Positions 7,813 to 16,916 are shown, counted from the first letter of the stretch. The stretch is DNA of 64,000 bases from an uncultured Bacteroidota bacterium (GCA_903905065.1 CAIVEW010000050.1:62001-126000); one strand, 5' to 3'. The notes: generated from the letters alone by a model not told the origin. Translations and numbers: made by a program.

Positions 7813-8463
7813 TTAGACTTTGGAGTTTTCACCTGGTAATGCCTTCATTTTCCAGTTTTGCTTTTGGCAGTATTCCAGTACCTCTGGTAGTGCATATTTC
7901 ATCCGTTCATAAGCTTTGTCGCTATCATGAAACACAATTATTGAGCCCGGGCATATGTTGGCAAGTACATTTTGCAGGCAGTCTTCAGGCGTGATGGCCT
8001 TATCGAAATCGGCACTCAGAATATCCCACATATAAATGCTCCATGAGGGATGCCGTTTCCTGATCTTTCTTATCTGTGAATACTTTATCCTGCCGTAGGG
8101 CGGCCTGAAAATAGTGCTGTGGATATACTTATCGGCACGCTCGATATTTTTCAGGTACCGGCTGCTGGTTGTTTTCCAGCCGTTAATGTGGTCGTGGGTG
8201 TGATTGCCCGTTCTGTGCCCGTCTGCAAGAATATGGGCATAAACTTCCGGGTAGCGAACTACATTGTTACCCACACAAAAAAAGGTAGCGGCAGCGTTGT
8301 ATTTTTCGAGTTGTTCCAGTACAAATGGTGTAGCGACGGGGTGGGGGCCATCATCGAATGTGATATATACCGCAGGTTCAGTGTCTGCGGGCATATCCCA
8401 TATCATTCGTTCGGGGAAGAACTTTTTTAACCATTGGGGGGTCTTTACCCAATATGTAACCAT
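7813..8463 (-). CDS. Polysaccharide deacetylase family protein (NodB fold)
   Basis: A 216-residue CE4 carbohydrate esterase that removes N-acetyl (or O-acetyl) groups from glycans such as peptidoglycan or chitin oligomers. NodB motifs are complete: FDDGPHP (catalytic base and metal Asp), GNHTHDH (metal His pair), RPPYGR, WDILSADF and FHDSDKA. The N-terminus has no clear signal peptide, although a short hydrophobic stretch (WVKTPQWLKKFF) precedes the domain, so location is uncertain. It ends 92 nt downstream of the TatD start and may share a transcript with it. Confidence 0.9.
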   Translation of the reverse strand: MVTYWVKTPQWLKKFFPERMIWDMPADTEPAVYITFDDGPHPVATPFVLEQLEKYNAAATFFCVGNNVVRYPEVYAHILADGHRTGNHTHDHINGWKTTSSRYLKNIERADKYIHSTIFRPPYGRIKYSQIRKIRKRHPSWSIYMWDILSADFDKAITPEDCLQNVLANICPGSIIVFHDSDKAYERMKYALPEVLEYCQKQNWKMKALPGENSKV

Positions 8464-8554
8464 AATGAAAACTACGAAAAAAAGCTGAGCCGTTATTTTA
8501 AAGATCAGAAGATGATATGCGTCTCGTCTCGTCGGTAATGCGAAAGGGGAAGCA

Positions 8555-9307
8555 TTAAACTTTGTTAACCAGGTTTTGCGCTAACCAACCGGTTCTGCCA
8601 TCTGGTAAGGTAACTTCGATCCAGTTACTTTTTTCGCTCACTATTTTCACCGTGGTGCCTTCCGGTACCAAGGCAAGAGGTTTGCCTTTTTGTTCGTTGT
8701 TCATGAGTGGCGCGTCGTTCTGCATCACAACCGCGGCGGTAACCTCATACGTTCGTTGCGAAGCGGCAAAAGCCAGGATAAGGAAACAGACACAAATAAA
8801 TCCGAGAATTCCCGGCAATTGCAACGGCAGTTTATCTCCGGATTTTACAAAACGCCTTACGGCAAGACAAACAATGATGAGGGTGAAGGTGATGATTGCT
8901 GCAATAGCCCAAAGACCGGCCTTTCGGGGGTGCGTAATATTTTGCCACCAGTCAATAAAGAAAATATCGCCGGTGCCTTGTATGCGATTGCTGATGCGAC
9001 TCTGCGTGAGGAGTAAGTTATCTTTTGCCTCTTTGTATCCGGGGTTTATCTGCAGTGCGCGTTCATAATTAAGAACCGCAAGCGCCACTTTGTTGAGCCG
9101 GTAGTAGGTGTTGCCCAGGTTGTAATACACCTCTGCATTCTTAGGCTTCAGTGCGGCAATCTGTTCGAAATACCATGCCGCGCTGTCGTATTTTGTTTGC
9201 TCATAACAGGCTGCGCCCTTTTGCCACTGGGCGCTATAATTTCCCGTGGCTAAGCCCTGAAAAGAACTTAGCATACAGAGTAAAGATATGAGTAATGGTC
9301 TGCTCAT
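8555..9307 (-). CDS. batE: BatE-like TPR and SH3 domain membrane protein
   Basis: A 250-residue envelope protein: signal peptide (MSRPLLISLLCMLSSFQGLA), TPR repeats (about 28-105, e.g. AEVYYNLGNTYYRLN), two membrane helices (about 130-150 and 165-185) and a C-terminal bacterial SH3 domain (VPEGTTVKIV...GWLAQNLV). This matches BatE of Bacteroidota aerotolerance operons. Its ATG overlaps the stop of batD (9304-9307), so the pair is translationally coupled. The usual batABC and moxR partners are absent here. Confidence 0.8.
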   Translation of the reverse strand: MSRPLLISLLCMLSSFQGLATGNYSAQWQKGAACYEQTKYDSAAWYFEQIAALKPKNAEVYYNLGNTYYRLNKVALAVLNYERALQINPGYKEAKDNLLLTQSRISNRIQGTGDIFFIDWWQNITHPRKAGLWAIAAIITFTLIIVCLAVRRFVKSGDKLPLQLPGILGFICVCFLILAFAASQRTYEVTAAVVMQNDAPLMNNEQKGKPLALVPEGTTVKIVSEKSNWIEVTLPDGRTGWLAQNLVNKV

Positions 9308-11301
9308 GCTTTAAATACATCCTCCAGGTCGCTGATAACCTTGATGGCTTCGTCGTAAATATAGGCCATTTTTTGAGACCCGCCAGAGGCATATAGGGCG
9401 GTCTCACATTCCCAGATCACATCTTCCAGGTGTTTTTGCACGGCATCAGGCACGTTTCGGGTGCTCATAGCCTCTGCTGCCGTCTCGCGTGAGAGCGCAG
9501 ACAGCGGAATATTTAATTTGTCGCTGAGGTACAGCCAGGTAGCCTTTGATATTTCTTCGTAAAAAGGCGTTTTATTATTCTCCTGCAGATATTTTTTTGC
9601 TGTTGCAAGTCGCTGGAGCGCTACTTTATTCGCGCGCTTGCTCTTCAGCAATACCGTATTCTTAGAGAGTTCCTCATCCCTGCGTTTCCAAACCACAAGG
9701 CCGATAAAGGCAAGCAGGGGGAATGCAAACATAGACCAATAGGTACCCGTAAACAGCATCGGCTTGCTGCGCAGCGCAATGCTTGCGAGCGGCATTTTGA
9801 CGATGTCATGAATATCCTTCAAAGCGATATTGCTGCCGGCCGTAACCGGTGTATACCGCTTGCCTGCCTTCACGCGCAGCTTCATAGGCTGGGTATGGGC
9901 GGTGATATAGGCTCCGGTCTGCGGATTGAAATAAGTAAAGGCGGTAGCGGGAATATCATAATCTCCGGGAGAATGAGGGGAAATCACATAATTAATGATC
10001 TTAGAACCGCTGATGGTAGTGCTGCGCCCTGTGATGGTATCCGTGATCTGCGGATCGAAGGAGTTTAAGCCATTGGGAAGATTCAGTTTTGGGGGCTCTA
10101 TCAGTTTCAGGTTCCCGCTGCCTGTTATGGTTAGCGTGAGGGTAGCTATATCGTCTGTGGTTAGTTCCTGCTTGTCTATTTTACTGCCAATGGTGAACTT
10201 TCCTACTGCACCGCCATAATCCGCGGGTTTGTCCTTTTCCGGTAAAGCTGTCACGGTTACTTTTACAGGAGTGCTTTCCAGCTTCCACTCCACGTCTTTG
10301 TAATCCATGGTGTTGTAATACGAGTTGTTGAACGCCGGATCGTTCATCATCAGCGTTCCCCGGAACATATCCGACATTTTATGCCGCACCTGTTTTACGA
10401 TGCGCGCCACCCCTTTTGCTTCTGCCGGATCCAGTTCCAGCGTTCCTGTCTGTTGCGGAAATAAAGCAGATTTTTTCAACAGAAAGACCTGGTATTTTTT
10501 TCCGTTCAGTTCTTCGATCTCGGGCTTGGGCTGGCGGGGGATCTCAAAATCCTGTGTCCAGAAACCATTGAGCGAAGGCAACTTAGAGATCTGCGCGTTC
10601 ATCGCCATCTCATGCACATAAAGTTTGTAGCTGGTGGTGATCTGCTCGCCGACATGGACCTTGGTTTTATCCACCTCCACCTTTATGAACATGTTTTTCT
10701 TGATCTCGGCCTCGTCCGAAGCGTCCGGTTGGTTTTGTTTCTGGGGCTGTTGTGGCTGCTGCGGCTGCGGCTGAGGCTGCGGCTGCATCATCTGCTGCTG
10801 CAATTGTTGCATCTGCTGGTTCATGCGCTGCATCATAGCAAATGCATCGTCGTCTTGCTGTGCGGGTGCGCGCCTTTGCTGCATCAATGTGCCTGGCACT
10901 ACCTGGATAACAACCGCATTGGACTGGTAAGTATGGCCTGCGGCGTCTTTTGCAATTACCGGCGGTATAGTTAGCGTACCTTCCCGCCTGGGATGAAGGA
11001 TGTAAGTGCGGGTGATGCTTTCAGATGTAACGTTGGTTCTGCCGTTAAAAGAACTATTTACGCTATGTGTTGTGAACGGGCCTTGCACTACATCGAAATC
11101 ATTGCTGGCAGGAGGGGTCATGGTTTGCACATTCTGTGCATCCCTGATAGTGTACTCCACCTGCACATTGTCTTTAGCACCCATCCTGTTGGCGCTCGCC
11201 TGAGCAGTAAATACCACATTCTGCGCATAAACGCAGGAGGCAGCCCCAATCATAAGAAGGGATGCCATGCCACTACGCCAGATGTTAGTTATGCCTTTCA
11301 T
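9304..11301 (-). CDS. batD: BatD family protein
   Basis: A 665-residue secreted or membrane-anchored protein: signal peptide (cleavage near VYAQ), beta-rich oxygen-tolerance (BatD) domains, a Gln/Pro-rich low-complexity stretch (about 150-190), a C-terminal membrane helix (about 525-545, FAFPLLAFIGLVVW) and a cytoplasmic helical tail. BatD is linked to aerotolerance and envelope integrity, but its biochemical role is not settled. A TAnnTTTG box lies 12 nt upstream of the ATG. It is normally part of moxR-DUF58-batABCDE operons; here only batD-batE remain together. Confidence 0.85.
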   Translation of the reverse strand: MKGITNIWRSGMASLLMIGAASCVYAQNVVFTAQASANRMGAKDNVQVEYTIRDAQNVQTMTPPASNDFDVVQGPFTTHSVNSSFNGRTNVTSESITRTYILHPRREGTLTIPPVIAKDAAGHTYQSNAVVIQVVPGTLMQQRRAPAQQDDDAFAMMQRMNQQMQQLQQQMMQPQPQPQPQQPQQPQKQNQPDASDEAEIKKNMFIKVEVDKTKVHVGEQITTSYKLYVHEMAMNAQISKLPSLNGFWTQDFEIPRQPKPEIEELNGKKYQVFLLKKSALFPQQTGTLELDPAEAKGVARIVKQVRHKMSDMFRGTLMMNDPAFNNSYYNTMDYKDVEWKLESTPVKVTVTALPEKDKPADYGGAVGKFTIGSKIDKQELTTDDIATLTLTITGSGNLKLIEPPKLNLPNGLNSFDPQITDTITGRSTTISGSKIINYVISPHSPGDYDIPATAFTYFNPQTGAYITAHTQPMKLRVKAGKRYTPVTAGSNIALKDIHDIVKMPLASIALRSKPMLFTGTYWSMFAFPLLAFIGLVVWKRRDEELSKNTVLLKSKRANKVALQRLATAKKYLQENNKTPFYEEISKATWLYLSDKLNIPLSALSRETAAEAMSTRNVPDAVQKHLEDVIWECETALYASGGSQKMAYIYDEAIKVISDLEDVFKA

Positions 11302-11313
11302 TTTGGGTGCTCA

Positions 11314-11321
11314 CAAAAATA
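11314..11321 (-). promoter_or_regulatory. -7 promoter element of batDE
   Basis: On the minus strand TATTTTTG matches TAnnTTTG, 12 nt from the batD ATG, so the predicted leader is under about 10 nt. Confidence 0.5.
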
Positions 11322-11357
11322 AAACAGGGAGGGTTAAAGCTACGTTAAAAACCTCCG

Positions 11358-12062
11358 TTATATATCTCCTTTAACAGGGCGCATAATGATGGTTTCCACG
11401 TCCGCTTGCGGAGATAAATTATAAGCGCTCCAGAGCATAGAAACGACATCTGCGGCCTCCATTATTCGGCCCGGGGCCACGTCGCTTCCCTCCCATGATG
11501 GTGTATAAGTAGCGCCGGGGCAGATGGCGGTAACTTTGATCCCATGTTCCTTGAGTTCTTCCCGCAGATTTTCCGAAAAACCCAACAGCGCATATTTGGA
11601 AATGCTGTAGGAGCCGCCATTGGGGTAGGCGCGCAGGCTGGCAATGGAACACATGTTAAAGATGTGCCCTGTTTTGCGAGCTTTCATTACCGGCAATATC
11701 TTCCTGGTCAGGTGATACGCACTGTACAGATTGATGCCGATCATCTGGTTCAGCATACCATCTGGTTCTTCGGCTATAGTGCCCGGTAAGTAATTTCCAG
11801 CATTATTTACCAGCAGGTCTATTTCGGGAAAAACAGATAAAACGGTATCTGCGAATGCAGCTACCTCTTCTTTATTTGTCAGGTCTGCACCATAAACAAT
11901 GATAGATGCCTCCGGAAATTTTTCATTCCATTGCGTTTCCAGAGCCGCCAGTTTTTCTTTGTTCCGGGCGCATACTGCTATAGAAAAACCCTCGTGGAGC
12001 AATTTTTCTGAAATAGCTTTTCCCATTCCCTGTGAAGCTCCGGTAACAATTGCGTATGGCAT
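11358..12062 (-). CDS. SDR family oxidoreductase
   Basis: A 234-residue short-chain dehydrogenase. It shows the nucleotide-binding motif TGASQGMG at the N-terminus, NNAG, the catalytic Ser in CSIAS and YSISK (Tyr and Lys). ATG 12062 places the Rossmann motif at residue 7, as usual. The frame extends upstream to 12164, but that extension overlaps the start region of the divergent Dph6-like gene and looks non-coding. Substrate cannot be told. Resembles 3-ketoacyl-ACP reductase-like SDRs. Confidence 0.9.
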   Translation of the reverse strand: MPYAIVTGASQGMGKAISEKLLHEGFSIAVCARNKEKLAALETQWNEKFPEASIIVYGADLTNKEEVAAFADTVLSVFPEIDLLVNNAGNYLPGTIAEEPDGMLNQMIGINLYSAYHLTRKILPVMKARKTGHIFNMCSIASLRAYPNGGSYSISKYALLGFSENLREELKEHGIKVTAICPGATYTPSWEGSDVAPGRIMEAADVVSMLWSAYNLSPQADVETIIMRPVKGDI

Positions 12063-12111
12063 AGAAATATTAGTTTGTTGTCGGAAAATTACATTGATTT
12101 GCTGAAAGGTA

Positions 12112-12822
12112 ATGTTAAGGAACGTCGGTGAAATAAAAGTAGTGCTAAACTGGAGCTCTGGCAAGGATGCTGCGCTGGCTTATCATATGCTTAAGGAGGG
12201 CGATTACAAGGTGGTGCAATTGCTTACTACGCTTAGCGAAGAACATGACCGTGTGTTTATGCATGGTGTGCGAGAAAAACTGCTGGATATGCAAGCTGAG
12301 CGCATGTCGCTCCCCTTGCTGAAAGTAAAGCTCCCTGCAAGCCCGGTCGACGATCTATACCGGCAAGCTATGCTGAGTAACCTTACCCGTCTTAAAGAGC
12401 AAGGCATAGCCGCGGCAGCTTACGGCGATATTTTTCTGGAGGACCTGAAAGTATATCGGGAGCAGCAACTGGCGCAAGTGGAGATGGAGGGCATATTTCC
12501 ACTGTGGAAGAGGGACACAAGGGAATTGGTAAAGCTGGTTGAGGACGCGGGTATAGAGGCAATAATTGTGTGCGTAAATGAAAAATACCTCGGGAAAGAG
12601 TTTTTAGGGATGAAAATAGGCAGGGATTTTTTAGACAAGCTACCCAAGAATGTTGATCCCTGCGGTGAGAAAGGCGAGTTTCACACCTTTGTTCATAATG
12701 CGCCGTATTTCAGTTCTCCTATTCCTATAGTAACGGGAGACATAGTACACAAAACATATAAAGCTCCGGAAGGGAGTATGTGGGATACCGGTTTTTATTT
12801 TTTAGATGTGGACATCATGTAG
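12112..12822 (+). CDS. Dph6-related ATP pyrophosphatase (adenine nucleotide alpha hydrolase)
   Basis: A 236-residue PP-loop ATPase with the motif NWSSGKDAALA near the N-terminus and the family block CGEKGEFHTFV near residue 185. Archaeal and eukaryotic relatives amidate diphthine on EF-2. Bacteria lack diphthamide, so the bacterial substrate is unknown; a tRNA or cofactor amidation role is possible. It is divergent from the SDR gene with a 49-nt gap and converges on ribF across a hairpin. Confidence 0.85.
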   Translation: MLRNVGEIKVVLNWSSGKDAALAYHMLKEGDYKVVQLLTTLSEEHDRVFMHGVREKLLDMQAERMSLPLLKVKLPASPVDDLYRQAMLSNLTRLKEQGIAAAAYGDIFLEDLKVYREQQLAQVEMEGIFPLWKRDTRELVKLVEDAGIEAIIVCVNEKYLGKEFLGMKIGRDFLDKLPKNVDPCGEKGEFHTFVHNAPYFSSPIPIVTGDIVHKTYKAPEGSMWDTGFYFLDVDIM

Positions 12823-12834
12823 AAATAGGGTTTC

Positions 12835-12858
12835 GTAGAGGCCATGCATGCCCTCTAC
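12835..12858. terminator. Palindromic hairpin between convergent Dph6-like gene and ribF
   Basis: A 24-nt near-perfect palindrome: GTAGAGG and CCTCTAC arms around an ATGCAT core. Probably ends transcription in both directions, although T-runs are weak. Confidence 0.5.
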
Positions 12859-12861
12859 ACC

Positions 12862-13803
12862 TCACATTTTAGAATTTGAACTGATGATTTTTAAGACATC
12901 TTCCTTGTCTTTATGCAGTTGCTGTTTCAAAGCCTCGATAGAATCGAATTTCTGCTCATCGCGGATTCTTTTGATAAACGATATTTCTAATTCAGCGCCG
13001 TACAGGTCTTCTTCGAGGTCAAACAGGTTGGCTTCAAGTTTTATGCTCTTCGTGTCCGTGACTGTAGGATTGTACCCAATGCTCATCATGCCGTTATACA
13101 TTGTTCCGTTGTATAAGGCCTGTATGGCGTAGATTCCGATCGCGGGAATTATTTGTTCGGGGTCTACCGGCTTGAGATTGGCTGTTGGATAGCCGATAGT
13201 TCTACCGAGCTTGTGCCCGTGCATTACCGTTCCTGTGAAAGAGTAATCACGGCCCAGCATATGGCTGGCATCATCCACGCGGCCATCGGTTATAGCGTGG
13301 CGTATTTTGGTGGAGCTTACGGCCGCGTCATCTATTAATTGTGCGGGTATCTCCATAAGTTCATATCCTCCTTGTTGTTCGCATTTTTCCAGCAATTTCA
13401 GGTCACCCATACGGTCGTGCCCGAAGCGATGGTCATAGCCGATAACAATGCTAGCAGGGTGAAAAATACCGACGAGGAACCGCTCTATATAATCCTGGGC
13501 CGAGAGGCGTGCAAACTCCCTGGTGAATGGCACGACAACAATATGTTCTATCCCTAAATCCGTTATCAGCTTTAGTTTTTGCCGGAGTGGAGTGATGATT
13601 CCTAACGGTTGATCAGGGAACAAAAGCTTCCGGGGGTGAGGCTCAAAAGTAAGCAGTATGCTTTCTCCGTGCACCTGGCGGGCGTGGTTTACAACTTGCT
13701 CGAGTATTGCCTTATGCCCCCGGTGCACGCCATCGAAGGTGCCAATGGTAAGTACTGCGTTTTTAAATTCCGGTAAGTGTTGTATGTCGAAGAAAACGGC
13801 CAT
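12862..13803 (-). CDS. ribF: Bifunctional riboflavin kinase / FAD synthetase
   Basis: A 313-residue cytoplasmic enzyme that phosphorylates riboflavin to FMN and adenylates FMN to FAD. The N-terminal FAD-synthetase half has the nucleotidyltransferase motifs TIGTFDGVHRGH and, later, SSTKIR. The C-terminal riboflavin kinase half has the GRTIGYPTANL motif and the LEANLFDLEEDLYG block. ATG 13803 is chosen because the conserved part begins right after it and a TAnnTTTG box sits 9 nt upstream; the frame's extension to 13902 would run through that promoter. Confidence 0.95.
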   Translation of the reverse strand: MAVFFDIQHLPEFKNAVLTIGTFDGVHRGHKAILEQVVNHARQVHGESILLTFEPHPRKLLFPDQPLGIITPLRQKLKLITDLGIEHIVVVPFTREFARLSAQDYIERFLVGIFHPASIVIGYDHRFGHDRMGDLKLLEKCEQQGGYELMEIPAQLIDDAAVSSTKIRHAITDGRVDDASHMLGRDYSFTGTVMHGHKLGRTIGYPTANLKPVDPEQIIPAIGIYAIQALYNGTMYNGMMSIGYNPTVTDTKSIKLEANLFDLEEDLYGAELEISFIKRIRDEQKFDSIEALKQQLHKDKEDVLKIISSNSKM

Positions 13804-13812
13804 TGAGTGCGG

Positions 13813-13820
13813 CAAAGGTA
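13813..13820 (-). promoter_or_regulatory. -7 promoter element of ribF
   Basis: On the minus strand TACCTTTG (TAnnTTTG) ends 9 nt before the ribF ATG. The predicted transcript has a leader of only about 5 nt. Confidence 0.55.
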
Positions 13821-13954
13821 GGGTAGCTATGGTTTGTTTACAAAAAGTATTGGATGTTGGGGTAAACACAGCAAATTTGCGTGGCGTAGTGACGCCATGC
13901 ACAGCGTCTTCACTAAAACCAGGAGTAATGCAGTACTAATCAGATAAGGTTCAC

Positions 13955-14887
13955 CTACTTCGCGTTTGTTTTCTTTATAATAATGATGGCTTTGTCTCCT
14001 TTTTTATTGAAGGCGGTGATCCGGTGGCTCGCGTTTCCATCATGCAGCGCTATTTCGGCGGTATTGGGTGGATTGACACCTTCATCCTCTGCTACAATAG
14101 TTATTGTGCTGGCATTTTTTGTTAACGGCAGCCTTAGCTGTTTCCGTGCTTTTGTGAGGGTGTATTTGTTCAGTACTGGGATATCATTGAGCAATATGCT
14201 GACTACATCGCCGTCAATGACGCCACCATCCCAGACCTCTATGATGCAGCTATCTGTACTCCACTCCAGTTGCTTTTGAACGCCTGCGGTTATCGTGTTG
14301 GCCGGTAAGGCGACGGTCGTTTCTTTAGGAACGAGGGTATCTTGCTTTGGAGCAGGCGGTGGCAGCGTTTTTTTCTCTTTTTGGAACATATTGCCCGGAG
14401 CGCCCTGGGTCTCAAATGTCATAGTTCCACTGGTGCAAGGTTCGTTGTTCAGGTCTCTACCCGTAAACGTACCGGTTACCTCGTATTTCGCGCCGAGCTT
14501 CTTATAAGTGAGCGTCGCATCAAAAAGACAAATGGTAAGTTCGCTGTGCTGGTCCTTGTCCAGTGACTTTGTTTCAGAGAATACAAGAGTATGGTCTTTG
14601 CGGTTGATATGGCCCTTTATTTCTGCTTTGAACTCTGCGCCGTTTGGCTGTTTGGTTACCGAGTAGCCAGAGACGGTGGTGCCCTTTGTTTCAAAAGACA
14701 CTGCATAAAGATAGGTAGTGCCAAGTCTTGCGCTTGCTGTCCCAACCAATTTGTAGCTCTTTTGTTGTGAAAACACCGAGAAGGGGAGTGTGATCAGGAG
14801 AATCGCTCCAAAACATAAGCCTCGCACCACACCAGCGCATATGGCACTGCCGGCGAATTTAAATCGGATGTTACAAAATGATCTCAT
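13955..14887 (-). CDS. Secreted protein of unknown function
   Basis: About 310 residues with an N-terminal hydrophobic segment ending near VFSQQ (signal peptide). Two beta-rich regions follow, separated by a proline-rich linker (LPPPAPKQD). The first (about 45-165) resembles a lipocalin-like or META-like barrel; the second (about 205-305, containing VEVWDGGVIDGDVVSILLND-type sequence) looks like an Ig-like or carbohydrate-binding fold. These fold guesses are weak. ATG 14887 is preferred over the upstream GTG at 14893. Exported role unknown. Confidence 0.7.
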   Translation of the reverse strand: MRSFCNIRFKFAGSAICAGVVRGLCFGAILLITLPFSVFSQQKSYKLVGTASARLGTTYLYAVSFETKGTTVSGYSVTKQPNGAEFKAEIKGHINRKDHTLVFSETKSLDKDQHSELTICLFDATLTYKKLGAKYEVTGTFTGRDLNNEPCTSGTMTFETQGAPGNMFQKEKKTLPPPAPKQDTLVPKETTVALPANTITAGVQKQLEWSTDSCIIEVWDGGVIDGDVVSILLNDIPVLNKYTLTKARKQLRLPLTKNASTITIVAEDEGVNPPNTAEIALHDGNASHRITAFNKKGDKAIIIIKKTNAK

Positions 14888-14971
14888 AGGCACACGTAGA
14901 GCACAGCTTCAAAATAATCATCTTGAAGATACTGAATGATCGGACAACCGCAAACCTTCTAGCTATGTTAA

Positions 14972-15352
14972 TTAGTATTTTAGGCTGTTGAAGTCGTCTT
15001 CGCGCGGTGGGCGGGCGTCATTGCGCGGAGGACGGGAATCGGTGCGTGGAAAGCGTGGTTTGAAAGGGCGTTTAAAGCCACCGCCGCTTTTATTTCCGCC
15101 GCCTTTGGTAGCATTGCCTTTCGCTTCTTTTACCGAGATCACAGTGCCTTCAAAAAAGATAGCATCCAGGTTGTCAATGGCATCATAAGAATGGAACTTG
15201 TCGGCCATCTCCACAAAGCCAAAACCACGCGACATACCGGTAGCGTTATCTATTATTACTTTCGAGGAAACGATCTCCCCAAATTCAGAAAACAATTTGC
15301 GCAAACTGGCAGCAGTTGTTTCCGGACTAAGATTACCAACAAAAAGATTCAT
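14972..15352 (-). CDS. RRM-domain RNA-binding protein
   Basis: A 126-residue protein with one RNA recognition motif (residues 1-80): RNP2 LFVGNL at residues 3-8 and RNP1 RGFGFVEM near residue 42. A Gly/Arg/Pro-rich tail contains repeated DSRPPRND/DARPPRED units. Such single-RRM proteins with RG-like tails are known in Bacteroidota and cyanobacteria and act as RNA chaperones or regulators, sometimes cold-induced. The 221-nt region upstream holds no other gene and may contain its leader. Confidence 0.92.
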   Translation of the reverse strand: MNLFVGNLSPETTAASLRKLFSEFGEIVSSKVIIDNATGMSRGFGFVEMADKFHSYDAIDNLDAIFFEGTVISVKEAKGNATKGGGNKSGGGFKRPFKPRFPRTDSRPPRNDARPPREDDFNSLKY

Positions 15353-15542
15353 AACAACCAGATAAATTTGATCAATTGCACACCCTAGGGTAGCAGGTAG
15401 TGCGATACAAGATAATCATTTCCTCGATTCTGCGGCATTTGAGTGTGATTTTTAAGAAAAAAATAAACTTTTGAGGATGTAATTTATTGTTACTCATTTG
15501 CGGCATGGTTAGAACGACTAAGGTGAAATGAGGCGCTTTCAG

Positions 15543-15550
15543 TAATTTTG
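15543..15550 (+). promoter_or_regulatory. -7 promoter element of the 15574 gene
   Basis: TAATTTTG matches TAnnTTTG and lies 23 nt upstream of the TTG start at 15574. Confidence 0.45.
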
Positions 15551-15573
15551 CATGTGATGAGCAGCATAAACAT

Positions 15574-16074
15574 TTGAATGTGCCTTCTGAATTGCAACGA
15601 TATACGGAGCCGCTGGAGCCAAGTGAGCTGGATTTTCTGCTGAGAAAGGAATCGAAAGAGCGGAAGATGTACTACAAGATATTCAGCATACTTATGGTCA
15701 TGAGCTTTGTATTGCCGTTTGCCGGTGCATGGTACCAGGCTTTCGATGGTGCGCCCAATGCGTTTTCTCCGACGAGGTACTTTGGTTCGGTCGTTTTGAT
15801 GTTGCTTATTTCAAGCACCGCAACTTATGGGAGTTACTATATCAATCAGCGTAGTTTGCAGCTCGATATCAAAGAAGGGACAAAAACCATAGATACCATC
15901 CGCATTACCCGGAAATTGTATATAACGGCCAAAAAAGCGTACTATTTTTATATCGACTCAAGAATAAAACTGAATATTGAGGTGTCTGCCAACGATTTTG
16001 AGCGGCTGAATGAAGGCGATGAAGTGAGTATAGAGTATACGACGCACTCACAGCAGTATTTGGGTTATTTTTGA
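15574..16074 (+). CDS. Two-helix membrane protein of unknown function
   Basis: A 166-residue protein: polar N-terminus (about 1-32), two membrane helices (about 36-54 and 72-92), then a basic, tyrosine-rich soluble domain. No recognised family. No in-frame ATG exists before residue 32; the frame is closed upstream by TGA at 15529. The start is therefore TTG 15574 or GTG 15580, both just downstream of a promoter box. ATG 15667 would remove the plausible N-terminal helix. Confidence 0.65.
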   Translation: MNVPSELQRYTEPLEPSELDFLLRKESKERKMYYKIFSILMVMSFVLPFAGAWYQAFDGAPNAFSPTRYFGSVVLMLLISSTATYGSYYINQRSLQLDIKEGTKTIDTIRITRKLYITAKKAYYFYIDSRIKLNIEVSANDFERLNEGDEVSIEYTTHSQQYLGYF

Positions 16075-16249
16075 GAAAAAGAAGTCTCTCGCAAAGGCGC
16101 AAAGCTCGCAATCCTCTTTTGTTGTTTTTAAGGGAGCCAGGTGCGAGGAAATTCTTCGGTCAATATAGGCGCAAAGCCCGTCTTGGAAATTCACTTTCAC
16201 GCATGATGTAGTATCAATACCTTTACGGCAAATAAAGAATTTTGGGCTA

Positions 16250-16900
16250 ATGATAAATTCGGTTTTATATGACATGGATGGCTTGCTGCTGGATACCGAG
16301 CCATTGTGGGGCGTAAGCATGTTGCGGGTGGCTAAGAAACACAATATCCCAATTACGAAGGAGCGTTTCAAAGACACAACCGGGCTGAGGATATATGAAG
16401 TTACCGACCACTGGGCTATACACTTTCCATGGGAAGGAAACACTCCAAGGGAAGTAGCCGACGAAATACTGGATGATATTATTGCCTCATCGAAAACGAG
16501 CGCCGGTGTGCTGAAGGGCGTGGTGAAATCTTTGAAACTGTTGAAAAAGCACAATTATAAGGTGGGCCTGGCATCATCGTCGCCCAAGCATATGATAGAT
16601 GCCCTTGTGGATCATTTTGAACTTACGAAATACTTTGATGTCATCACTTCCGCTGACGCCGTGGAACTCGGTAAGCCGCACCCTGTAGTGTTCCTGCACT
16701 GTGCAGAAACCCTTGGTTCAAAGCCGAATGAATGCCTGGTGCTGGAAGATTCCGTAAATGGTATGATAGCAGGCAAAGCTGCACGAATGAAGGTGATCGT
16801 AGTGCCTGATGAACTGCATTTTGATGACCCCCGCTTTGCATTAGCAGATGGAAAACTGAGAAGTTTGGAGGATTTTGATCTTGGGGTGATTGGAACCTAG
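16250..16900 (+). CDS. HAD family sugar-phosphate phosphatase (HxpB/YniC-like)
   Basis: A 216-residue HAD hydrolase of subfamily IA. Nucleophile Asp8 and acid Asp10 lie in LYDMDGLLLDTEP. Motif II is in LASSSPK, motif III Lys in GKPHP, and the acidic motif IV in LVLEDSVNGMIAG. The DGLLLDTEPLW start and overall length match hexitol phosphatase B / 2-deoxyglucose-6-phosphatase relatives that dephosphorylate small sugar phosphates. Transcribed alone; the 175-nt gap upstream holds two GGCGCAAAG motifs and nothing else recognised. Confidence 0.9.
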   Translation: MINSVLYDMDGLLLDTEPLWGVSMLRVAKKHNIPITKERFKDTTGLRIYEVTDHWAIHFPWEGNTPREVADEILDDIIASSKTSAGVLKGVVKSLKLLKKHNYKVGLASSSPKHMIDALVDHFELTKYFDVITSADAVELGKPHPVVFLHCAETLGSKPNECLVLEDSVNGMIAGKAARMKVIVVPDELHFDDPRFALADGKLRSLEDFDLGVIGT

Positions 16901-16916
16901 ATTTGCTTAATCACAG

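Noticed and set aside
12063-12164. 34-residue N-terminal extension of the SDR
   Set aside because: It overlaps the start of the divergent Dph6-like gene and lacks family features; ATG 12062 puts the Rossmann motif in the normal place.
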